Origin: an uncultured Paracoccaceae bacterium
GTDB lineage: Bacteria > Pseudomonadota > Alphaproteobacteria > Rhodobacterales > Rhodobacteraceae
Direction of reading: 5' to 3'
DNA: 64,000 nt
Assembly (NCBI GenBank): GCA_947503175.1
Contig: CANNCO010000001.1
Coordinates: forward strand, 1,550,001-1,614,000
Part shown: piece after piece, positions 9,978 through 18,329 of the stretch
Numbering within the stretch: the first letter of the stretch is position 1
Layout of the letters: the number at the start of each line of letters is the position of its first letter
Notes under the pieces: generated by a model
The model's input: only the letters and a program-made list of their open reading frames with translations
The model's database searches: none
Told to the model about the DNA's origin: nothing
Program-made: the position numbers and the translations under genes

Positions 9978-10925
9978 TCATGTCTTGATCCTTGGATCAA
10001 GCAGGCTTTGCGCCACATCGACCATGATGTTGAACATCACATAGCAGGCGGCGACGAACACGACGCCGCCCTGCACCAGAAGGATGTCGCGTTTCAGGAT
10101 GGCGTCGACCAGCATCCGGCCCACGCCCGGCCACTGAAACACCATCTCGATATAGACCGCGCCCGACAGGACGAAACCTGCCTGAATCCCCAGCACCGGG
10201 ATGATCGACACCATGGCGGCGCGCAGCGCATGGCGCCAGATCACGCCGCGTTCGGGCACGCCCTTGGCACGGGCGGTGCGGATGAAGTCCTGTCGAAGCA
10301 CTTCCAGCATCGCCGACCGTGACAGACGCGCGATCACGCCCGTCGCGACCACGGCCAGCGCGAATGCGGGCATGGCAAGGTGGCTGAGAAGCGCGCCGAG
10401 GTCGCGGTCGCCGAAGATCGGCCACATGCCGGAGACGGGAAACCAGCGCAGGTTTACCGCGAAGAGAAGGATCATCATCATGCCGAGGAAGAAGGACGGG
10501 ATCGAGATGCCCAGAAGCACGACAAAGGTGATCGCCTTGTCCGCGGGCCCGTATTGCCGCGAGGCCGAGATGACGCCCGCGAGGATGCCGAAGAAGGAAC
10601 AGAGGACAAAGGCGGTCCCCGCCAATATGAGCGTGGCGTTGAACCGCTCCAGCACCTCGTCCAGTACCGGGCGGTTCAAGGCGAAGCTCTGGCCGAAATC
10701 GCCCGTCAGCATGTTGCCGAGCCAGATGAAATACTGGTTGACCAGCGGCTTATCGAGTCCGAGGTCGCGGTTGAGTTTTTCCACATTTTCCGGCGTGGCG
10801 AAGTTTCCGAGGATCGCCGTGGCCGGGTCGCCGGGGATCAGCGCCATGATCAGAAAGACGATGACTGTGATGCCCAGAAGGACGGGGATGGCGGACAGAA
10901 GGCGCTTGAGAATGTAACCGGCCAT
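9978..10925 (-). CDS. Dipeptide/oligopeptide-type ABC permease (DppB-like)
   Basis: A 315-residue membrane protein that opens with the typical first segment (MAGYILKRLLSAIPVLLGIT) and has six predicted membrane helices. The family stretch IPGDPATAILG is near residue 30 and the EAA-loop RQDFIRTARAKGVPERGVIWRH is near residue 210. It should pair with the DppC half of the fusion protein. It follows the binding-protein gene after an 86-bp gap with two hairpins and precedes the inserted OB-fold gene. Confidence 0.94.
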   Translation of the reverse strand: MAGYILKRLLSAIPVLLGITVIVFLIMALIPGDPATAILGNFATPENVEKLNRDLGLDKPLVNQYFIWLGNMLTGDFGQSFALNRPVLDEVLERFNATLILAGTAFVLCSFFGILAGVISASRQYGPADKAITFVVLLGISIPSFFLGMMMILLFAVNLRWFPVSGMWPIFGDRDLGALLSHLAMPAFALAVVATGVIARLSRSAMLEVLRQDFIRTARAKGVPERGVIWRHALRAAMVSIIPVLGIQAGFVLSGAVYIEMVFQWPGVGRMLVDAILKRDILLVQGGVVFVAACYVMFNIMVDVAQSLLDPRIKT

Positions 10926-10947
10926 GGCATCCCCTTCCCCGAAGGGA

Positions 10948-10986
10948 CCCCGCGGGAGGTGCGGGGCCCCGGACTTGATCCGGGCC
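10948..10986. repeat. Two adjacent palindromes between binding protein and permease genes
   Basis: CCCCGC/GCGGGG (10948-10966, 7-base loop) is followed immediately by CCCGGACTTGATCCGGG (10968-10984). The second is a near-perfect palindrome of a type I recall as common between genes in Rhodobacterales and other alphaproteobacteria. Hairpins placed right after a binding-protein gene often stabilise that part of the mRNA so the binding protein is made in excess over the permease. Confidence 0.6.
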
Positions 10987-11011
10987 TCTTGTACGAGACC
11001 CCGGACGGTTC

Positions 11012-12589
11012 CTAGTTCTTCACCACATCCTTCAGAAGCAGGAAGAAGGACGGCTGAAGGGCGAAGTTTTCAACCCGGTCGCTGGTCACCGCATTCTGTT
11101 TCCAGTTGGCGACAAAGACCCAGGGCGCGTCTTCCCGCACAATCTCCTGCATCTGCTTGTAAAGCCGCGCGCGTTCGGCCTGATCGGTCGAGACACGGGC
11201 CGCTTCGAGCAGCATGTCGACCTCGGCATTCGAGTAGTAGCCGGAGTTGAAACCGCCCTGGTCGGGCCAGGCTTCGGTGCGCAGCGCAAGATAGGGCAGC
11301 GTGTCCGGGTCATTCGTCATCCACGCCATTTGCGCCATATCGGCTTTGCCCTCGAGACCCGGATTCACCTGACCAAGGAAGGTGTTCCATTCATAGGTTT
11401 CGATCGTGACGTCGAACCCCACGGCCTCCAGATCGGCCTGCATCGCGGTGCCCATGGCCACGGGATCGAGCATGCCCGAGCCGCCTTCGGTGACATAGAA
11501 GGTCAGTTCGGCCCCTTCCGCACCTGCCTCGGCGATCAGCGCGCGGGCCTTATCGGGATCGTAGGGATAGGGTTCCAGCGCGTCGTTATAGGCCCATGCA
11601 AAGGCCGGAGGCGTGGGACCTGCCGCAACCGCCGCGGTGCCTTCCAGCACGTCGTTGACGAGTGCTTCCTTGTTGATCGCATAGTTGGCCGCCTGACGGA
11701 CGCGGACATCGGCAAACGGGCCTTCCTTGGCGTTGAGGATCAGGAACCAGACATGGGGCCCGGCCTGTTCCACCAGGTTGAACTGGTCGCCCTGAAACTC
11801 CGACAGGGCCACGGGCGGAACTTCGACCATCATGTCGATCCCGCCTGCGAGCATCTCGGCGGTGCGGGTGTTGGCGTCGGAAATCGGGCGGAAGACCACC
11901 GCCTGAAGCGCCGGTGCGCCATCCCAGTAATCGGGGTTCGCCTCGACCACCACAGCCTCGTTCGAGCGCCATTCGGTGAAGGTGAAGGGGCCGGTGCCCG
12001 ACGGGTTACGGCCGAAATCCGCGCCATGCTCCATCACGGCGGCGGGGGACACCATCAGACCCGTAGGATAGGCGAGGTTCGACAGGAACGGCGCATAAGG
12101 AGCGTCCAGCGTGAACCGGACGGTCAGATCGTCGACGGCTTCGACCTCCTGCACCGATGAGAAGAAGAAGGACAGGGGGAACGGCCCCGTGTTGTGATAG
12201 GGGTGATCCTCGTTCAGCATCCGGTCGAAGTTGAACTTGACGGCTTCGGCGTTGAAGTCGGACCCGTCATGGAATTTGACACCTTCGCGCAGGGTGAAGG
12301 TATAGACCGTGCCATCGTCGCTGATCTCCCACCCCGTGGCGAGCGCCGGTTCGGTTTCCAGCGTGCCGTCCTTGTAGCGCACGAGGCCATCATAGACGTT
12401 CATCAGGATGCGGAAGTCATTCACGGCGGTGACGGCGGCGGGATCGAGCGCCTTCGGCTCGGCGATCTGGCCCACGATCAGCACGCCCGGCGGCGTCTGC
12501 GCGACGGAGGAAGACATGAGCCCCAGCGACATCGCCGTGGTAGCCCCCGCGATCAGTACGCTGCGCCGCGTCCAATCTAAAACTCTCAT
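11012..12589 (-). CDS. ABC transporter substrate-binding protein, family 5 (DppA-like)
   Basis: A 525-residue periplasmic binding protein. The N-terminus (TRRSVLIAGATTAMSLGLMSSSVAQ) has a twin-arginine motif and a hydrophobic core, suggesting Tat export and cleavage after VAQ. The family 5 signature region (TGWEISDDGTVYTFTLREGVKFHDG) is present. It is first in the minus-strand transporter operon and its promoter faces the DUF1028 gene across a region with two candidate operators. The ligand could be a peptide, or a carbamoyl or amide amino-acid derivative given the neighbouring amidohydrolase; this is inference. Confidence 0.94.
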   Translation of the reverse strand: MRVLDWTRRSVLIAGATTAMSLGLMSSSVAQTPPGVLIVGQIAEPKALDPAAVTAVNDFRILMNVYDGLVRYKDGTLETEPALATGWEISDDGTVYTFTLREGVKFHDGSDFNAEAVKFNFDRMLNEDHPYHNTGPFPLSFFFSSVQEVEAVDDLTVRFTLDAPYAPFLSNLAYPTGLMVSPAAVMEHGADFGRNPSGTGPFTFTEWRSNEAVVVEANPDYWDGAPALQAVVFRPISDANTRTAEMLAGGIDMMVEVPPVALSEFQGDQFNLVEQAGPHVWFLILNAKEGPFADVRVRQAANYAINKEALVNDVLEGTAAVAAGPTPPAFAWAYNDALEPYPYDPDKARALIAEAGAEGAELTFYVTEGGSGMLDPVAMGTAMQADLEAVGFDVTIETYEWNTFLGQVNPGLEGKADMAQMAWMTNDPDTLPYLALRTEAWPDQGGFNSGYYSNAEVDMLLEAARVSTDQAERARLYKQMQEIVREDAPWVFVANWKQNAVTSDRVENFALQPSFFLLLKDVVKN

Positions 12590-12618
12590 CTCTGTTTACC
12601 TCTCGGTTGAAGACTGTC

Positions 12619-12668
12619 ATTAATTATCATGATTAATTACATGAGGCCCAATTTTCATGATAAATACA
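12619..12668. promoter_or_regulatory. Paired operators of the adjacent GntR regulator (site block A)
   Basis: Two palindromic cores centred on TCATGA lie at 12627-12632 and 12655-12660, in TTATCATGATTAAT and TTTTCATGATAAAT, joined by AGGCCCAATTTT. They sit between the divergent starts of the transporter operon (12589) and the DUF1028 gene (12693). The same arrangement recurs at 14236-14282 beside the regulator itself, which is the basis for assigning both to this GntR protein. Confidence 0.65.
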
Positions 12669-12692
12669 AGCCCCAAGTGTGAAGGCCTGTGA

Positions 12693-13379
12693 ATGACGTA
12701 TTCGATTCTGGCATATGACCAAAAAACGGGCACTTACGGTGGCGCGGCGGCGACGGGGAGCCTGTGCGTGGGTGGTTGGGTGTTGCGGGGCGACGCAGAA
12801 TCAGGGCTTTCGGCGTCGCAGGGCACGTCACCCAGCACACTTTGGGGCACCGGCGTTCTGGAGTTGATGAAGGACGGCCGGACGGCATCGGGGGCGGTCG
12901 AGACGATCATCCGGGCGGATGAGGGGCGGGTTCACCGCCAGCTTGCCGCGTTGGCGCGGGACGGCAGCGTCGCGGCCTTCACCGGCCATGACAGCGTGCC
13001 CCATGCCGGGTCGGTCAGCGGGGGCCATGTGATCGCGGCGGGCAACATGCTGGCCAATGAGGATGTGCTGCCTGCGGTGCTGAAGTGCTTTCAGGAAACC
13101 GAAGGCGCAATGCCGGAGCGGTTGCTGGCCGCTCTTGTCGCGGGGCAGGATGCGGGCGGGGACAGCCGGGGGCTGTTGTCGGCGGCGCTTCTTGTGGTGT
13201 CGCGCGGAATGGCACCCCTGAGCCTGCGGATCGACTATGCCGAAAACCCCCTGCCCGCCCTTTCAGACCTCTATCACCGGTCGCAGAGCGAGCCTTATCT
13301 GAGCTGGACCAGACTGGTGCCGACACTGGAGCATCCCCATCGCGCGGAACCGGGGATTGAGGATGGACCGGCAGAGTAA
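12693..13379 (+). CDS. DUF1028 family protein (Ntn-hydrolase-like)
   Basis: A 228-residue protein matching DUF1028: it opens MTYSILAYDQKTGTYGGAAATG, carries LSASQGTSPSTLWG, and has GGHVIAAGNMLANEDVL in the middle. The family resembles N-terminal-nucleophile hydrolases and often sits beside amidohydrolases and peptide-type transporters, so amide hydrolysis is a reasonable guess; no reaction is established that I can name. If Met is removed, Thr2 would be the N-terminal residue. It is divergent from the binding-protein gene across the site A operators. Confidence 0.85.
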   Translation: MTYSILAYDQKTGTYGGAAATGSLCVGGWVLRGDAESGLSASQGTSPSTLWGTGVLELMKDGRTASGAVETIIRADEGRVHRQLAALARDGSVAAFTGHDSVPHAGSVSGGHVIAAGNMLANEDVLPAVLKCFQETEGAMPERLLAALVAGQDAGGDSRGLLSAALLVVSRGMAPLSLRIDYAENPLPALSDLYHRSQSEPYLSWTRLVPTLEHPHRAEPGIEDGPAE

Positions 13380-13439
13380 CGGCGCCGACCCTGAGACGGC
13401 CTTTTTGAACCATGAAATCCCGGCATCCTGAAAATGCTG

Positions 13440-14222
13440 TCACTCGGCGATGAAGCGTTTAAGCACCTGCGCCTCCTGGCCCTCCATAAGGCCCTGCGCG
13501 GTTTCCATATGGCTGGCCATGATCGCGCGGGCCTTTTTGCCATCGCCGGCCCGGAGCGCGTCGACCAATTCAAGCTGATAGGCCCGGCCCCGCTTCCACA
13601 ACTCGATGTTGGGGGGGCTGTAAAGCTGCCGGTCGACGGTCAGGTCCGACAGGATCTGCGCCATGAACCCGATCAGAAACCCCAGCAGTTCGTTTCCCGC
13701 ATGGTCGGCAAGGCGGGCGTGAAACAGGAGCGATGCGATATGCTGTTCGCGTTCCTCGTCCAGCGTCCGGGCGGGTTCGGGATAGCGGTTGATCACCTCT
13801 TCAAGGCCGTTCAGCGCCGCTTCGTCAAGCTGGCCCGCCAGCGATGCGGCAAGTTCGGGCTCAAGGGCGCGGCGCACCTCGTAGATGTCGCGGATGCTGA
13901 GGTTCTTGAAGTAGAAATAGTTGCCGAGAAGGGCGCGGGCGCGTTCCGCCGAGACCTCGCCCACGAAACTGCCACCGCCCGGGCCGGTGCGGGTTTCGAT
14001 CAGACCTTGCGCTTCGAGGATGCGCATGGCTTCGCGGATCGTGCCCTTGGACATGGCGAAACGGGCGATCATGTCGGTCTCGCCCGGTAGCCTGTCACCC
14101 TTGCTCAGCCCCTGTTCGACGACCCAGCTCTTGATCGCCTCGGCGACTTGCACCGGGCGGCTGCGCCGGGGTTCGCCAGGCTTGCGCCGGGTCGGTCTGG
14201 GTGTGAGGTCGCGTGCGTCCAT
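13440..14222 (-). CDS. GntR family transcriptional regulator with FCD ligand domain
   Basis: A 260-residue regulator. Residues 20-95 form the winged helix (VAEAIKSWVVEQGLSKGDRL, then SKGTIREAMRILEAQGLIETR). The C-terminal all-helical FCD domain carries the usual metal/ligand histidines (HARLADH, SHMETAQ). It likely senses the imported compound or a derivative. It is divergent from the M20 hydrolase, and the shared promoter region has two TCATGA-centred palindromes like those before the transporter operon, pointing to autoregulation and control of both units. Confidence 0.92.
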   Translation of the reverse strand: MDARDLTPRPTRRKPGEPRRSRPVQVAEAIKSWVVEQGLSKGDRLPGETDMIARFAMSKGTIREAMRILEAQGLIETRTGPGGGSFVGEVSAERARALLGNYFYFKNLSIRDIYEVRRALEPELAASLAGQLDEAALNGLEEVINRYPEPARTLDEEREQHIASLLFHARLADHAGNELLGFLIGFMAQILSDLTVDRQLYSPPNIELWKRGRAYQLELVDALRAGDGKKARAIMASHMETAQGLMEGQEAQVLKRFIAE

Positions 14223-14235
14223 GGCGTTTCTTCTA

Positions 14236-14282
14236 GAATATGATCATGATAAATAGTAGGGCCATTTTATAATGATAAATAG
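14236..14282. promoter_or_regulatory. Paired operators of the GntR regulator (site block B)
   Basis: Cores TGATCATGATAAAT (centre TCATGA 14244-14249) and TTATAATGATAAAT (centre TAATGA 14270-14275) are joined by TAGGGCCATTTT. Spacing between cores is 26 bp, against 28 bp in block A, and the linkers are clearly related. The block fills the gap between the regulator start (14222) and the M20 hydrolase start (14292). Confidence 0.65.
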
Positions 14283-14291
14283 GGTGTGAAG

Positions 14292-15500
14292 ATGATGGAC
14301 TGGGGCGGGGAGGCACAGCGGCGGTTGCAGGCGATTGCCGGGATTTCCGAGCCTGGCCCCGGTGTTACCCGGCTTCCCTTTACCCCCGAACACCAAGCGG
14401 CGCGCGGCATGATCGCGGGCTGGATGAAAGCCGCCGGGATGGATGTGCATCTGGATGCCGCCGCGACCCTGATCGGGCGCAAGGGGCCCAGGGATGCGCC
14501 CACGTTCCTGATCGGATCGCATCAGGATACGGTCCGTTCGGGCGGCGCCTATGACGGCATCATGGGGGTCGCGCTTGGCTGTCTGGCGGTGGAACGTCTG
14601 GCGGCGGAGGGCGTGTCGCTGCCCTTCGCGGTCGAGGTTCTCGCCTTTGCCGATGAGGAAGGCGTGCGGTTTCCCACGGCACTTCTTGGCCCGAGGGCGC
14701 TGGCGGGGACGTATGACCCGGCGGTGCTGGAGATGACGGATCGGGGCGGTATCCGCCTTGCCGATGCGCTGGAGGATGCCGGGGGGTCGGCGGCGGGGCT
14801 GGCAGGCCTCGCGCGCACCCCGGGATCGGTTCTGGGATACCTCGAGGCGCATATCGAACAAGGCCCGGTCCTTGAGGCGGGAGGCGCGGCGATTGGCGTG
14901 GTGACGGGGATCTGCGGGATCGAGCGGAACGCCGTGACGATCCACGGGCAGACTGGCCATGCGGGCACGGTGCCGATGAAGATGCGCACCGATGCGCTGG
15001 TGACGGCAGCGCGGCTGATCGCAGAGGTCGACGCGATGGCCCGCGACACGCCGGGCGTGCTGGCGACGGTGGGGTCTATCGACTGCGCGCCCAACGTGGT
15101 GAACGCGATCCCGGACAAGTGCAGCCTGACGATTGAGATCCGAAGTGCGGATGATGCGGCGCGGCGGGCGTTTTCGTCCCGGATCACGGTGCTTTGCGGC
15201 GGGTTGGCACGGTCGCGGGCGACGCCGGTGGAGGTTGCGAAAACATATGAACAGGGGGCCGTTGACTGCGATCCGGCACTGGTTTCCGTGCTGCAGGCGG
15301 CTGCGCCCGATGCACCGGCATTGCCATCGGGGGCGACGCATGATGCCTCGGCCATGGCCGATCTCTGCCCGATCTCGATGCTGTTCGTGCGCTGCAGGGG
15401 CGGGATCAGCCACAGCCCGGAGGAATATGCGTCGGCCGAGGATATGGGCGCGGCGATCCGGGCGATGGTGCGGTTTCTGTCGGCCTTGGAGAGCCGGTGA
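14292..15500 (+). CDS. M20-family amidohydrolase (allantoate/N-carbamoyl-amino-acid hydrolase type)
   Basis: About 402 residues with the metal-site motifs of the HyuC/AllC branch: GSHQDTVRSGGAYDG, FADEEGVRF, EAHIEQGPVLE, GQTGHAGTVPM, SGATHDASAM and GGISHSPEE. Members hydrolyse a carbamoyl or ureido group from an amino acid using two metal ions. The frame is open from a GTG at 14286; the ATG at 14292 is preferred because AGGGTG lies five bases upstream. Divergent from the GntR gene and probably co-regulated with the transporter operon. The exact substrate (allantoate, N-carbamoyl amino acid or beta-ureido acid) cannot be told. Confidence 0.9.
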   Translation: MMDWGGEAQRRLQAIAGISEPGPGVTRLPFTPEHQAARGMIAGWMKAAGMDVHLDAAATLIGRKGPRDAPTFLIGSHQDTVRSGGAYDGIMGVALGCLAVERLAAEGVSLPFAVEVLAFADEEGVRFPTALLGPRALAGTYDPAVLEMTDRGGIRLADALEDAGGSAAGLAGLARTPGSVLGYLEAHIEQGPVLEAGGAAIGVVTGICGIERNAVTIHGQTGHAGTVPMKMRTDALVTAARLIAEVDAMARDTPGVLATVGSIDCAPNVVNAIPDKCSLTIEIRSADDAARRAFSSRITVLCGGLARSRATPVEVAKTYEQGAVDCDPALVSVLQAAAPDAPALPSGATHDASAMADLCPISMLFVRCRGGISHSPEEYASAEDMGAAIRAMVRFLSALESR

Positions 15501-15585
15501 ACCGGTCGCGGCGGGTTGGCCCGGGAGCGTGTCTTCGATCGTTTCGCTGGTGCCGGGATAAGTCAGCTCCCTGCCGCGTCCAAAC

Positions 15586-15649
15586 GCTTTTTTCGCCAAC
15601 GGTCGAACCGGACCGTTCGCGAAGCGCGGTCCGGTCACGCGAAAAAAGC
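15586..15649. repeat. 64-bp nested inverted repeat
   Basis: Outer arms GCTTTTTTCGC (15586-15596) and GCGAAAAAAGC (15639-15649) are perfect complements. Inside are perfect arms ACCGGACCG (15607-15615) and CGGTCCGGT (15627-15635), with TTCGCGAAGCG between. It sits in the gap between the M20 gene and a pseudogene. It could be a strong bidirectional terminator or a small mobile-element remnant. Confidence 0.6.
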
Positions 15650-15754
15650 AAACGCCGGCGAAGCCCGGATTGAAGGCGGCCTTCACTGTGGCGATGGCTG
15701 CGCCGTTGCCGGATGGCAGACCTTCCCACGGGCAGACAGACAAGGAGATGGATA

Positions 15755-16145
15755 GTGAAAACGATCAACTGGCCGGTGCCACTGACGGCTTTCGCAATGG
15801 CTGGCATCCTGCCCGCGCATGCCTGGTCACAGGATGTGTCGGGCGTGATCGGATTGGGCGTCAGTTCTGCCCCGACCTCTTTCGGATCGGACGACACGAC
15901 GACGGATGCATCGCCCCTGATCGACCTCAGATGGGGCGACGGGTTTTCCGGAGTACCGAACGTGGCCTTGGTTTCTATGCGCTGAAGCGGGATGACAGGG
16001 CTGCCGAATATGCGCTTGGTCTCGTGCTGGGATACAGCTTCGAGGAGCGGCTTGCCGCAGACGATGCGCGCCTGACCGGGCTGCGCGATATCGAAGGCTC
16101 GCCCGAATTGCGTGTCTTCGCCGAATACGGGCTGGGGCCCGCCGC
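15755..16145 (+). pseudogene. MipA/OmpV-like outer membrane protein, frameshifted and 3'-truncated
   Basis: GTG at 15755 has a good ribosome site (AAGGAG, 15742-15747) and gives a Sec signal peptide (PLTAFAMAGILPAHAWSQ) followed by DVSGVIGLGVSSAPTS, like the start of MipA/OmpV proteins. The frame fails at a T4 run (15944-15947): adding one T restores WGDGFFRSTERGLGFYALKRDD and on to FAEYGLGPA. The similarity stops near 16145, about half the usual family length, where the sequence becomes the antisense of another broken gene. Frameshift and truncation together indicate a dead gene, unless the indel is a sequencing error. Confidence 0.7.
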
Positions 16146-16149
16146 ATCA

Positions 16150-16917
16150 TGGCGATGGGGCAGCAGGTCGAAACCAGCGGGATTGTCGAACCAGTGGGTC
16201 GCGCCCGGTATCGTCAAGACCCCGATCGGAACGCCCTGCCAGGCCAGAGCCGCGCCTGTCTCCGCGCACGAAACGTTCTCGTCCAGTTCCGCCAGATACA
16301 TCCGCGATGCCACCCTGCTGTGCCAGCCCGCAGCCTTGCTGCGCGCGCCGAAGCCGCAATAGGGATAGAACAGCACAGCGAACCGCACACCGGCGGCCCA
16401 TGTTTCGGGCAGACCCTTCAGGTTCGTCGGCTGCGACCGGGCGCCGAAACTCAGCGCATCCATGACCGCCCAGCCGCCATTCGACCAGCCGAAAAGCACG
16501 ATGCGGCTGGCATCCAGCCCGTCCTGCCTGTCGACAAAGGAAACGGCGGCCACCACATCGGCGGCGCGCTCAAACCCCCACGGCCACGCACCTTCGCAGA
16601 CCGGCGCGATCTCGGCGGCGCCGATCCTGCCGCGCGGGGTGAAGCTGTCGGCAACCAGCGTGGCCCACCCCCGGGGACTGTAGAAAGCGCGCCCAGTCGC
16701 GGTGATGCCGGCGGGTGCCCAGACATCCCGGAACGAGGATCGCCACGGGGGCCTGCGCCCTGTCGGGACGGATCAGTTCGAAATGCGGAGAGACAAGAGC
16801 TTGATGGGCGGCAAACGATCGCCTGGGCGTGAACCAGCCGCCAAGACCATAGCCATAGGCAAGGCACGTGGCACAGCAGAGCGCCACGATACCAGCGATG
16901 AGATACACCATGATCAT
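16150..16917 (-). pseudogene. Dienelactone-hydrolase-family protein, frameshifted and 3'-truncated
   Basis: The gene begins at 16917 with an N-terminal membrane segment (MIMVYLIAGIVALCCATCLAYG). It continues PVAILVPGCLG and DWARFLQSPG, then breaks at a C5 run on the plus strand (16668-16672); dropping one base restores GWATLVADSFTPRG. Downstream are the nucleophile GWSNGG and the catalytic His in GATHWFDNP. After LLPHRH, near 16150, the frame runs into the antisense of the MipA fragment. It is a single-domain alpha/beta hydrolase that has lost its end and its frame. Confidence 0.7.
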
Positions 16918-17007
16918 CTTACAGACCTTCGAATGAGAGGACGCGCCGTCCCCTTCGCCAAGGGACCGCGTTGCCGACCGGGCAGAGAGAAGCGCCAAGA
17001 ACGGGGC

Positions 17008-18171
17008 TCAGCGCCCGGCAAGCGCAAGTTTCTGTTCCAGCCAGTCGGCGATCTGCGGCATCACGGTAAAGCGGTCCTGCGGGCAATGGTCGCCCTCGCC
17101 GTTCCAGATGATCCTGCCATCGGTCGTGGAGTTGTTGGCCAGTTCCATGTCGAACTCCGGCGCGACGTAATCGTCCCGCGCGTTGACCGACAGGATCGGC
17201 ACATCCGTGACCGTTTCGCCCGGCGTGATGACCCCCTGATCGATCAGGGAAAACCCGCGCATATGGGCCAGAAAGCCCGACGGATCCGTCGCGCCGTCGA
17301 TCCCGGTGCGGTCGTAAAGCGCCAGCCGGTACATCAGACCGACGGTTTCAAGCTGATCCTCTGGCACCTGAAAGGCCGAGTGGAGCGGGCCGCAGACATT
17401 GACCGCCGCGGCAATCAGGTCGGGCCGCGTATGGGCCAGCTTCACCGCCGCATTTCCGCCGAAGCTGACGCCCAGAACCGCGACCCGGCCGGCGTCGATG
17501 GTTTCCCCTTCGCCCAGCATCTCGGCGAAAAGCGCCGGAATGTCGTCGTAATCGGGATCGAGCGTGAACTCTGCATTGGTGCCGGTGCCCGTGATGTCGT
17601 ACATCAGGAACGCGATGCCGCGCCCGGCGACCTTTTCTGCGAAGCTAAAGAACACGCCCTGATTGACGTCGATGCCGTTCGGGGCGATGAGCAGCGGCCA
17701 CCCGTCCGCAGGTGCATGTCCCGCGGGATAGAGGATATGCCCGCCGGCCTGACCGCCCCGGAACGGAACCGCGACACGCTCGACCCGAAAACCCCGAAGT
17801 TCATAGGCCCGGTGCAGCGTCTCGAGGTTCGCCGTGAACGCATCGGACTCCGCCTTCGACGGGTTGATCAGCAGATACTTGGCCAGCGTATAGTTGGCGG
17901 CGGCCCGCATATAGAGTTCGGCTGCGGCGCCTCTCAGACCAAGCGCCTCCTGCTGTTCGGCCAATGCGCGCATCTGGTCTGCCGCCCCGGGCAAACGGTT
18001 CGAAAGTGCCCCCCGGCAAAGCCCGTTGCGGGCGGATGGGCCGAGGGCGCGGACGGGTTTCGGATAGCCTGTATCACGAGGGTCAGGCAGACAGATTGTT
18101 TCTTCGCCAAGATCAGGCGTCGAAGCGCGCAGACTTTCGGCATGCGCCAAGACCCGTTTTTTCCGACGCAT
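17008..18171 (-). CDS. FrsA-like alpha/beta hydrolase, 5' end doubtful
   Basis: The C-terminal ~320 residues are a convincing alpha/beta hydrolase with an N-terminal helical part (AAAELYMRAAANYTLAKYLL). The nucleophile is in LGVSFGGNAAV, the acid in NARDDYV and the histidine in EGDHCPQDRF. The first ~60 residues of the open frame are rich in Arg and Pro and do not look like the family. The nearest internal ATG is at 17973, which would leave the protein short. The gene may be truncated at its 5' end by the rearranged sequence beyond 18.1 kb. Its neighbours are pseudogenes, so function is uncertain. Confidence 0.6.
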   Translation of the reverse strand: MRRKKRVLAHAESLRASTPDLGEETICLPDPRDTGYPKPVRALGPSARNGLCRGALSNRLPGAADQMRALAEQQEALGLRGAAAELYMRAAANYTLAKYLLINPSKAESDAFTANLETLHRAYELRGFRVERVAVPFRGGQAGGHILYPAGHAPADGWPLLIAPNGIDVNQGVFFSFAEKVAGRGIAFLMYDITGTGTNAEFTLDPDYDDIPALFAEMLGEGETIDAGRVAVLGVSFGGNAAVKLAHTRPDLIAAAVNVCGPLHSAFQVPEDQLETVGLMYRLALYDRTGIDGATDPSGFLAHMRGFSLIDQGVITPGETVTDVPILSVNARDDYVAPEFDMELANNSTTDGRIIWNGEGDHCPQDRFTVMPQIADWLEQKLALAGR

Positions 18172-18329
18172 CGACGAAGATCATGCGTTGGCGGCGCGGC
18201 CCACACATCACGCATATCGGTCCGTATTCGACTCTGCGTGGTGCCGAGGTTGCTGCGGAAGCCAAAATGGCAAGGAAAGGCAAGTTCTGGGATCCCGACG
18301 CGGGAAGTCTATGCGAACGATCCAGGCCA

